NCBI GenBank assembly: GCA_937924345.1
Contig: CALDTD010000085.1
Span: 1 to 10,832, forward strand
Direction: 5' to 3'
Source of the DNA: an uncultured Flavobacteriales bacterium
Lineage (GTDB): Bacteria; Bacteroidota; Bacteroidia; Flavobacteriales_D; Parvicellaceae
DNA: 10,832 bases
Numbering within the stretch: the stretch's first letter is position 1; each line of letters begins with the position of its first letter. A program made the position numbers and the translations under genes. Shown one piece after another: positions 1 through 6,354 of the stretch. The notes under the pieces were generated by a model, which ran no database searches, was not told where the DNA came from, and worked only from the letters and a program-made list of their open reading frames with translations.

Positions 1-1608
1 TCCAGTGTTTTCAAAATAATTCAAGTTTCCACGCTCTTCACCAACAACCAAATCTAAGTCATCATCTAAATCTATGTCAAATAAAAACGGTTTTGCACTT
101 GCTCCAACGTCTAAATCACTTCCGCTATCGTCTATAATTGCTAAGGGTGAATTCCCAAATGTCATTGTTCCTAAAGCTCCACTTGTGTTTTCTATAAAAT
201 GTACTTTTCCATCATAATTACCCAATAAAACGTCAATATCTCCGTCGTTATCCAAGTCTCCAAAGGTTGGATAAAGAGCTCTGTTTAATCCTAAAGTTGA
301 AAAGTTGCCAAAGTCCTCAGTTATCAAGGTGAAAATTGGCTCAATAATAGAACCTGAGTTTTCATATAGCTGAATTTTAGATTTGTAATTCGTTACTTGA
401 CTTGTGTCAAACTCACCAAAACTACTTACAAATAAATCGAGTAATCCATCGTTATTATAGTCAAATAAAACAGGGTAAGCCGAACGACCTAATTCTATCA
501 TGTTTTTTTGAAGAAAGTCTTCCGCTATAAAATTGAAATTAGGTGCTGAGTTGGTTCCATTGTTTTTGTACCACCAAATGCTTTTTGTGTTTTCGGTCTC
601 ATCTTGTGTATTTGGACTTACAATTAAATCTTTTATTTGGTCGTTATCTATGTCTTCATAAAAAGTAGCTGGGAATAAGTTTAGATTTACGGGGGTGTCG
701 TAACTTGGGAAAGCACTATCTTGGCTTATCATAGAGGTGTTCATGTTTGGTCCAGTATTGTCATTAGTTAAGGCAACTATGTTATTAAAACTAACATCTC
801 CTAATAATAGATCCTTAACACCATCATTGTTTAAATCTAGCGTCATTACAGTTGACCCAGCATGTTTTAATTGTTTTTTTTCGGGGTCGGTTACATTAGA
901 GTTATCAGAACAAGTATCTTTTAAAATACAAATGTTTGTATTGGTTCCTGTCTCTAGAAAATGCCCCCAGCAATTGTTTTTTAGTTCATAAGGTAACGAG
1001 TCACAATCATACCCTAATTCTGCTCGTAAATTTTTATGGTATTCTACTCTAGATCCTAATACTCCAAAAGTCAAAACATCTAAATCTCCATCTCCGTCTA
1101 TATCGTTTATATCTGGAATATCTGTTCGGCTTACAAAAAGATTGGTTGTAAAGTTAAATTGCTTAGAAAAAATATAAGGTTCAGTAACTCTTTCAAAACT
1201 TAATGTAGATCCTGTAGACGTGTTTTTCCAAACGCCGATTCCTCCAGAAACATAGGAGAATATATCTTTTTTACCATCACAATTGTAATCCCTAAGTAAT
1301 GCCCAGGACTGTAAGTTTGGAAAACTTTCCTCGTATTCGGGCGAGTAGATATATTCCCCGTTCTTTTTTATAAAAGTAAGAATTGTATTGCCTGTACGTT
1401 CAAATATGAAAAGGTCTTCTATATTATCATTATTAAGATCTATTGTAGAGAATTGTGCTGCATTTAGCCCTCCAACCCAAGGGTGTTTTATTTCAATTCC
1501 GTTTTTTATAACTTCAATACTGTCAACTCTTTCAAAACCTAAGTATTGAGCTACTATATTGAAGTAGAAAAAAAAAGAAAAACAAAGAAAAACAATAGGT
1601 TTATACAT
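1..1608 (-). CDS. Secreted FG-GAP/VCBS repeat protein, 3' end outside window
   Basis: The minus-strand frame is open from an ATG at 1608 to the window edge (536 codons, no stop), so the protein is partial at its C-terminus. Residues 1-20 form a signal peptide (hydrophobic, ending VA before Q21), so the product is exported. At least eight calcium-loop motifs of the D-x-[DN]-x-[DN]-G type follow, near residues 57, 107, 169, 258, 319, 383, 451 and 511, many followed by an [IL]D-[LV] strand start. This is the mark of FG-GAP/VCBS beta-propeller blades. Between loops 3 and 4, at residues 202-233, lies an insert with four cysteines. In Bacteroidota such proteins usually end in a type IX secretion sorting domain; that part cannot be seen here, so T9SS export is inference. 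Ligand and role are unknown; an extracellular or surface adhesion or binding role is typical for the fold. It is divergent from secDF and probably unrelated to it in function. Confidence 0.88.
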   Translation of the reverse strand, partial: MYKPIVFLCFSFFFYFNIVAQYLGFERVDSIEVIKNGIEIKHPWVGGLNAAQFSTIDLNNDNIEDLFIFERTGNTILTFIKKNGEYIYSPEYEESFPNLQSWALLRDYNCDGKKDIFSYVSGGIGVWKNTSTGSTLSFERVTEPYIFSKQFNFTTNLFVSRTDIPDINDIDGDGDLDVLTFGVLGSRVEYHKNLRAELGYDCDSLPYELKNNCWGHFLETGTNTNICILKDTCSDNSNVTDPEKKQLKHAGSTVMTLDLNNDGVKDLLLGDVSFNNIVALTNDNTGPNMNTSMISQDSAFPSYDTPVNLNLFPATFYEDIDNDQIKDLIVSPNTQDETENTKSIWWYKNNGTNSAPNFNFIAEDFLQKNMIELGRSAYPVLFDYNNDGLLDLFVSSFGEFDTSQVTNYKSKIQLYENSGSIIEPIFTLITEDFGNFSTLGLNRALYPTFGDLDNDGDIDVLLGNYDGKVHFIENTSGALGTMTFGNSPLAIIDDSGSDLDVGASAKPFLFDIDLDDDLDLVVGEERGNLNYFENTG

Positions 1609-1704
1609 GTTGTAATAGTATTACTAAATCTAATATACAAAATATTATAACCTTATACTGTGTATGCGCTCATTTATCTTTTTTTGATAGTTTATTGAAA
1701 AATG

Positions 1705-1735
1705 TTGTTAAAAATTGCACGAAATTCTATATTTG
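1705..1735 (+). promoter_or_regulatory. Bacteroidota-type promoter for secDF
   Basis: A perfect TAnnTTTG -7 box (TATATTTG, 1728-1735) is preceded by a TTG at 1705-1707, with 20 bases between them. That matches the -33/-7 architecture described for the Bacteroidetes primary sigma factor. Transcription would begin at about 1739-1741, giving secDF a leader of roughly 138 bases. The gene downstream on this strand is secDF, and no other plus-strand gene lies between. Confidence 0.75.
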
Positions 1736-1740
1736 CACCC

Positions 1741-1791
1741 TTGTTTTCGGTAAACAAAGCTTGTTTGTCGATACTTTTTTTGCTAAAAAGT
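1741..1791 (+). promoter_or_regulatory. secDF leader with competing short hairpins
   Basis: The segment 1752-1757 (AAACAA) can pair upstream with 1741-1746 (TTGTTT, 5-base loop) or downstream with 1761-1766 (TTGTTT, 3-base loop), so the two hairpins exclude each other. A third match to the same segment lies at 1825-1835. A separate 7-bp stem pairs 1773-1779 with 1785-1791. All stems are short and AT-rich. The base pairing is directly visible; any regulatory role is speculation, and AT-rich sequence gives such pairings by chance. Confidence 0.3.
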
Positions 1792-1878
1792 TAATGAATT
1801 AAGGGAGTATAGCTACTTCTTTAGTTTGTTTGTTTCTAGGTGAAAGTAATTAAATTGTACACATTAAAATTAAAATAA

Positions 1879-4800
1879 ATGCAAAACAGAGGAGCCATTT
1901 GGACTTTTACCATATTATTGACGCTTGCATGTCTTTATCAATTGTCTTTTTCTTGGGTAACCAAAGGATTAGAAAATAAAGCATTAACATTTGCCGAAAA
2001 AGAATGGAATAACAGAGTTAATGCAGGAGACGAAATTGTTGTGTTGGGAAGAGATACCATGCAAGTTAATGGAGTTGATGGTCAAGTTGATTTAAAAACT
2101 AAACAGACTGCAATTTCTTATTTTGAAACAAGTTATGTTTCTGATCATGCAGACGATCCTATTTACCCAATATTTGGATTAACTTACAGACAATGTAATG
2201 ATCAAAAGCTAGGTACAGGATTAGATTTACAAGGAGGTATGAGTGTTACCTTAGAAATTTCTATCGAAGATTTAGTTTTAAATAAAGCAGGAAATTCACC
2301 AAAGCCTTCTTTTAGAAAGCCGTACGAACAAGCATTAGCTGATTTTGGAGCTGGTAAGAGCGATGACTTTATTGGTTTGTTTGAAGCTGCTTACAATAGT
2401 AGTGATTACAAAGGAGATCCAATGACTTTCTTTAATGTTGGTGATAAAGAAAATTTCTCGTTAGAAAACTCTAATGCAGAAATGATTAGTACATTAAGAA
2501 AGTTAGCAGTACAAGCAATTGACAATACAGAGAAAATTATCGAAACTAGAATTAACCGTTTTGGTGTTTCTCAACCAAGTATTCAAAAGCAGCCAATTTC
2601 TGGTCGTTTACACATAGAATTACCAGGGGCCAAAGATAAAGAACGTGTACGTAAGTTATTACAATCTAGAGCAGAATTAGGTTTTTATTTAGGATATAAT
2701 GGTTCTTTAAACGATCCGCTTTATCAATTAAATGAATCTTTAAAAACAGGTGTTGAAGTTGAAGAAGGAAACTTGTTAGATAATAGAGTTGAGTCTACAG
2801 ATACTACTGCTGTTGCAGGAAAAGATACACTAAGAATTGCTACCGATACCAATTTAGCAGATTCAGCAATTGCAGATTTAGAAGGGCTAAATTTAGATGA
2901 TCAAACTTCAGAAGAAAATGCTGACTCTACTACCGTTGATCCCGCTCAGCCAAAGTTATTTACGGGGCCGTTGTTTGATTTGTTAGATATTGGCCAAGGC
3001 GTTCAAGGACCTTTTATGGGTACAGCAAAAGCTAATGATACTGCTAAAATCAATCTAATGTTGAATAGCGAAATAGCAGCAGGTATTTTACCAACAAATG
3101 TGCTGTTTAAATGGTCTAGTTCAAATAATGAAGGTAAAGGTCATACCTTATATGCATTACAGTATCCAGAAAATAAAGATGAGTTTATTACAGGAGACGA
3201 TATCAGCGAAGCAAATCAAGATTACGATCAGCAAGCGAAAGAAGTTGTTGTTAACGTTCAAATGAATGGTGAAGGAGCGTTGAAATGGAAAAACATTACA
3301 ACAAATAATGTTGGAAGAATGACAGCTATTGTTTTAGATGATCAAGTTTATTCTGCACCATTTATTAATAGTCCAATTCCGAATGGAAGTACAAGAATTT
3401 CAGGAGATTTTAGTATTCCTGAAGCTCAAGATTTATCAACTGTTTTAGTTGCGGGGTCGTACGATACACCAGCAAAAATTGTTGATGAAGCAGTTGTTGG
3501 CCCTACGCTTGGAGAAGCAAATATTAAATCTGGTATGTGGTCGTTTATTGCGGCACTTATTTTGGTGTTAATTTATATGATCGTTTATTATGGTCAAGCT
3601 GGTATAGTTGCTAGTATTGCTTTAATAGCAAATATTTTCTTCTTGTTAGGAGCTTTAGCTTCTTTAGGAGCGCAATTGACTTTGCCGGGTATTGCAGGTT
3701 TAGTATTAACACTAGGAATGTCTGTAGATGCGAACGTACTTATTTTCGAACGTATTCGAGAAGAACTAAGAGAGGGTAAAAGTGTGAAATTAGCAATAGC
3801 AGATGGTTATAAGCATGCTTACTCTGCAATTATCGATGCCAACATAACATCATTATTAACGGCAGTAGTCTTAGCTTACTTTGGTACTGGACCAATTCAA
3901 GGGTTTGCTACTACGTTAATCGTAGGTATATTTACTTCGTTGTTCTCTTCTATTTTATTAACGCGTTTAATCTTCTCTTACAGATTAGATAAGAGTAAAT
4001 CAATCTCTTTTTATAGAGGTTTCTCAGAAAACTTATTCATCAATATGAATATAGATTTCGTAGGAAAGAGAAAGAAGTTTTATCTTTTATCAATTGGGGT
4101 AGTTTTAGTGAGTATTATCTCTCTAATTGCAGTAGGTTTAGATAAAAGTGTCGAGTTTACTGGAGGAAGAGTTTATAGAGTTGAATTTAACGGAACAGCT
4201 CCATCTAAAGATGTAATTGCCGAAGCGGTAGAGAAATTCTCTACTGAAGATGGTAAAATGATAAAGCCAGAAGTAAAGACGGTAAATAATGAATTCACTA
4301 TCGAGTTTACAACTAAGTATTTATATACAGATGTTTCTAAAGATGCAACCAAAAAAGTGGATTCTGTTATGAATTTAGGTTTTGTAGAAGCTGGTTATTC
4401 TGCAAAAGAAGATGCTGAAACAGCAGAAGTGAATACGTATGAGATTATTCAGCAGCGATCGGTAAATGCTCAAATTTCTGATGAGTTAATATTAGGTTCG
4501 TTTATGGCTATCATTTTCTCGTTAATAGTAATCTTTGCTTATATCGCGTTTAGATTTAATAGAATGACTTTTGGTATTGGAGCTTTAATTGCAATGTTCC
4601 ACGATGTATTGGTTGTTTTAGGGTTGTTCTCAATCTTATATAATTTTATGCCGTTCTCTATGCAAATAGATCAAGCGTTTATTGCAGCGATCTTAACAGT
4701 TGTTGGTTACTCTATAAATGATACAGTAGTTGTATTCGATAGAATTCGTGAATACATTACTTTACACAAAAGAGGAGAGCAAAATCAAGTGATTAACAAA

Positions 4801-5028
4801 GCACTAAACAGTACATTAAGCAGAACGTTAAACACATCTTTAACTACATTCTTAGTATTGTTAGTTATCTTTATATTTGGTGGAGAGTCTATTAGAGGTT
4901 TCTCTTTCGCATTAATGATTGGTGTAGTAGTTGGTACTTATTCTTCTATCTTTATTGCAACACCATCTGTTATTGATTTAACAAAAGAAGGAGATTTAAT
5001 GCCGATTAAGAAAAAAGAGAATGAATAA
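1879..5028 (+). CDS. secDF: Protein translocase SecDF, fused single chain
   Basis: This is the accessory Sec translocase that uses the proton motive force to pull exported proteins across the inner membrane. The SecD half begins with a membrane segment (8-27) and then a large periplasmic P1 domain. P1 carries GTGLDLQGG (112-120), RINRFGVSQP (224-233) and the stretch up to GPTLGEANIKSG (541-552). Five membrane helices follow, with the conserved aspartate D617 in SVDANVLIFERIRE. The SecF half begins near residue 725 (membrane segment about 733-753) and has VEFTGGR (758-764) and GYSINDTVVVFDRIRE (943-958) with the proton-path aspartate D948. About 12 membrane segments are expected in all, as in other SecDF fusions. 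Residues about 298-360 are an acidic Ser/Thr/Asp-rich insert. The start is firm: an in-frame TAA sits directly before the ATG and the TM1 sequence follows at once. There is no Shine-Dalgarno, as is normal in this phylum. A terminator follows, so it is probably monocistronic. Confidence 0.98.
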   Translation: MQNRGAIWTFTILLTLACLYQLSFSWVTKGLENKALTFAEKEWNNRVNAGDEIVVLGRDTMQVNGVDGQVDLKTKQTAISYFETSYVSDHADDPIYPIFGLTYRQCNDQKLGTGLDLQGGMSVTLEISIEDLVLNKAGNSPKPSFRKPYEQALADFGAGKSDDFIGLFEAAYNSSDYKGDPMTFFNVGDKENFSLENSNAEMISTLRKLAVQAIDNTEKIIETRINRFGVSQPSIQKQPISGRLHIELPGAKDKERVRKLLQSRAELGFYLGYNGSLNDPLYQLNESLKTGVEVEEGNLLDNRVESTDTTAVAGKDTLRIATDTNLADSAIADLEGLNLDDQTSEENADSTTVDPAQPKLFTGPLFDLLDIGQGVQGPFMGTAKANDTAKINLMLNSEIAAGILPTNVLFKWSSSNNEGKGHTLYALQYPENKDEFITGDDISEANQDYDQQAKEVVVNVQMNGEGALKWKNITTNNVGRMTAIVLDDQVYSAPFINSPIPNGSTRISGDFSIPEAQDLSTVLVAGSYDTPAKIVDEAVVGPTLGEANIKSGMWSFIAALILVLIYMIVYYGQAGIVASIALIANIFFLLGALASLGAQLTLPGIAGLVLTLGMSVDANVLIFERIREELREGKSVKLAIADGYKHAYSAIIDANITSLLTAVVLAYFGTGPIQGFATTLIVGIFTSLFSSILLTRLIFSYRLDKSKSISFYRGFSENLFINMNIDFVGKRKKFYLLSIGVVLVSIISLIAVGLDKSVEFTGGRVYRVEFNGTAPSKDVIAEAVEKFSTEDGKMIKPEVKTVNNEFTIEFTTKYLYTDVSKDATKKVDSVMNLGFVEAGYSAKEDAETAEVNTYEIIQQRSVNAQISDELILGSFMAIIFSLIVIFAYIAFRFNRMTFGIGALIAMFHDVLVVLGLFSILYNFMPFSMQIDQAFIAAILTVVGYSINDTVVVFDRIREYITLHKRGEQNQVINKALNSTLSRTLNTSLTTFLVLLVIFIFGGESIRGFSFALMIGVVVGTYSSIFIATPSVIDLTKEGDLMPIKKKENE

Positions 5029-5050
5029 ACTTCAATATTCATAGTGACTT

Positions 5051-5085
5051 AAAAAGCCTTTTCAGATTTTGAAAAGGCTTTTTTT
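5051..5085 (+). terminator. Rho-independent terminator after secDF
   Basis: A perfect 14-bp stem pairs 5051-5064 with 5070-5083 around a five-base loop, with a GC core (AGCC/GGCT) and a run of T that includes the end of the right arm and reaches 5085. It lies 22 bases after the secDF stop codon. The stem is flanked by A and T runs and is symmetric, but no minus-strand gene reads into it, so it serves secDF. Confidence 0.93.
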
Positions 5086-5086
5086 A

Positions 5087-5094
5087 TACCTTTG
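5087..5094 (+). promoter_or_regulatory. Candidate -7 box for the tatA operon
   Basis: TACCTTTG fits the TAnnTTTG consensus and lies 12 bases before the tatA ATG, immediately after the T-run of the secDF terminator. Transcription would start nearly at the start codon, leaving a very short leader. The -33 region falls inside the terminator hairpin and shows no TTG at the usual 19-21 base distance (the nearest is at 5069-5071), so the call is tentative. A separate promoter is expected because the terminator cuts the operon off from secDF. Confidence 0.5.
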
Positions 5095-5106
5095 TTTTAA
5101 CGAAAG

Positions 5107-5418
5107 ATGAATTTTTTATTTTTAGATAGCATTAGTACAGGTGAAGTAGTCGTAATATTACTTTTTATCTTATTGTTTTTTGGTGCGGAAAGTATTCCAA
5201 AATTAGCAAGAACATTAGGTAGAACTGTACGTCAAGTAAAAGATGCTACACAAGATATTCAAAGAGATATACAAGACTCTATGAAAGATAGTGTGGGTAA
5301 TGATTATAAAAAAGTTGAGCAATCTGTACGTAAAACAATAGACGACACCAAGAAAGCAGCTTCTAGTAATCTTTCTGCAATCGAAAAGCCATTAAAAGAT
5401 ATAAAATTAGATAAATAA
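5107..5418 (+). CDS. tatA: Twin-arginine translocase subunit TatA/TatE
   Basis: TatA oligomerises in the inner membrane to let folded proteins with twin-arginine signal peptides pass. The 103-residue product has the family layout: a short periplasmic N-terminus, one membrane helix (about 12-26), the FG hinge (F25-G26), and an amphipathic helix with P31 and LG (37-38). A long, charged, probably helical cytoplasmic tail follows (about 45-103). Glu13 in the membrane helix lies 12 residues before the hinge Phe, the spacing of Gln8 in E. coli TatA and of Glu8 relative to the hinge in TatB. The hinge reads FG rather than the GP of TatB, so TatA/E is preferred. An in-frame TAA nine bases upstream (5098-5100) fixes the start. 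It is the first gene of a three-gene operon; no tatC is in the window. Confidence 0.93.
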   Translation: MNFLFLDSISTGEVVVILLFILLFFGAESIPKLARTLGRTVRQVKDATQDIQRDIQDSMKDSVGNDYKKVEQSVRKTIDDTKKAASSNLSAIEKPLKDIKLDK

Positions 5419-5420
5419 TA

Positions 5421-6353
5421 ATGGGAGTAGCAATGTTGATTCTAGGATTAGTAATTCTAGTTGTTGGTGGAGAGTTATTAGTAAAAGGAGCTGTAACTAT
5501 TGCTAATAATTTTAAAATTTCACCGCTAGTAATCGGTATGACGGTTGTTTCTTTTGGAACCTCTGCTCCTGAATTGTTAGTTAGTTTACAGGCAGCTTTA
5601 GATGGTAATCCTTCTATTTCTATTGGTAATGTTGTTGGGTCCAATATCGCTAACCTAGCATTGGTTTTAGCCATTACTGTTTTAATATTTCCAATAGTTG
5701 CAGAAAGACAAACGAAAATTGTTGATTGGCCAATGATGTTGTTTGCAACTTTTTTATTCTATATTTTTTCGTTAGACAATCAGGTAGTTTTTTGGGAAGG
5801 TGCTATACTAGTAAGCATATTGATAACATTTACTTTTTTATTAATTCGTAAATCTCGTAAAGAGAATAAGGAAATAGATGATGAAGAGTTAAATGAAAAT
5901 GGTTCTACACCAAAAGGTTTAATTCTATTAGCCGGGGGGTTAGTTGGACTTTATTTTGGGTCAGAATGGTTTGTAGAAGGTGCAGTGTCTATTGCCAAAG
6001 CCTTTAATTTAAGTGATCGGGTAATTGGGGTAACAGTTGTTGCATTTGGTACATCTGCTCCAGAATTAGTGGCCTCAACAGTGGCGGCATATCGTCAACA
6101 AACAGATATTTCTGTAGGGAATTTAATTGGGTCTAACCTATTTAATATAATGGCTGTGCTAGGGATTACAAGCATGGTAACACCCATAAGTGTTGAAGCT
6201 TCTGTTTTAAGTTTTGATATGTATTGGGTGATAGGAATTGCATTAGCAATGTTACCAATACTATTTATTGGGAAGAAAATAGGTCGAATTAAAGGGCTGT
6301 TATTGTTAGCGACTTATATAACTTATATTATTTTGGTTTTAAGTAAAACATAA
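5421..6353 (+). CDS. Calcium/sodium antiporter, CaCA family (YrbG-like)
   Basis: This is an inner-membrane cation exchanger expected to move Ca2+ against Na+ (or H+/K+). It shows the two inverted alpha-repeats of the family. The first is GMTVVSFGTSAPELLVS (39-55) with GNVVGSNIANL (69-79); the second is GVTVVAFGTSAPELVAS (203-219) with GNLIGSNLFNI (233-243). E51 and E215 correspond to the paired ion-binding glutamates of NCX_Mj (Glu54, Glu213). A charged cytoplasmic loop at about 143-165 (KSRKENKEIDDEE) divides the two halves. The length of 310 residues and roughly ten hydrophobic segments are usual for bacterial members. The ATG lies two bases after the tatA stop; an in-frame Met5 (5433) is an alternative start. 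Ion specificity cannot be read from the sequence. YrbG of E. coli sits in an LPS/lipid-transport cluster, but nothing like that is next to this copy. Confidence 0.93.
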   Translation: MGVAMLILGLVILVVGGELLVKGAVTIANNFKISPLVIGMTVVSFGTSAPELLVSLQAALDGNPSISIGNVVGSNIANLALVLAITVLIFPIVAERQTKIVDWPMMLFATFLFYIFSLDNQVVFWEGAILVSILITFTFLLIRKSRKENKEIDDEELNENGSTPKGLILLAGGLVGLYFGSEWFVEGAVSIAKAFNLSDRVIGVTVVAFGTSAPELVASTVAAYRQQTDISVGNLIGSNLFNIMAVLGITSMVTPISVEASVLSFDMYWVIGIALAMLPILFIGKKIGRIKGLLLLATYITYIILVLSKT

Positions 6354-6354
6354 C

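Noticed and set aside
737..991. Plus-strand open frame of 84 codons
   Set aside because: It lies wholly inside the FG-GAP gene on the other strand, which has a signal peptide and eight recognisable repeats; the product has no family features.
1636..1650. Possible -7 box for the FG-GAP gene on the minus strand
   Set aside because: The closest match, TATTTTG, has one spacer base instead of two and no supporting -33 TTG could be assigned.
1794..1802. Two-codon open frame (ATG AAT TAA) in the secDF leader, considered as a leader peptide
   Set aside because: Too short to act as an arrest peptide and expected by chance in AT-rich DNA.
1803..1816. tRNA-like start GGGAGTATAGCTAC in the secDF leader
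   Set aside because: No T-loop (GTTCGA-type) sequence, anticodon arm or acceptor complement follows.
5363..5674. Minus-strand open frame of 103 codons
   Set aside because: It is antisense to the end of tatA and the first alpha-repeat of the antiporter, both well-supported genes.
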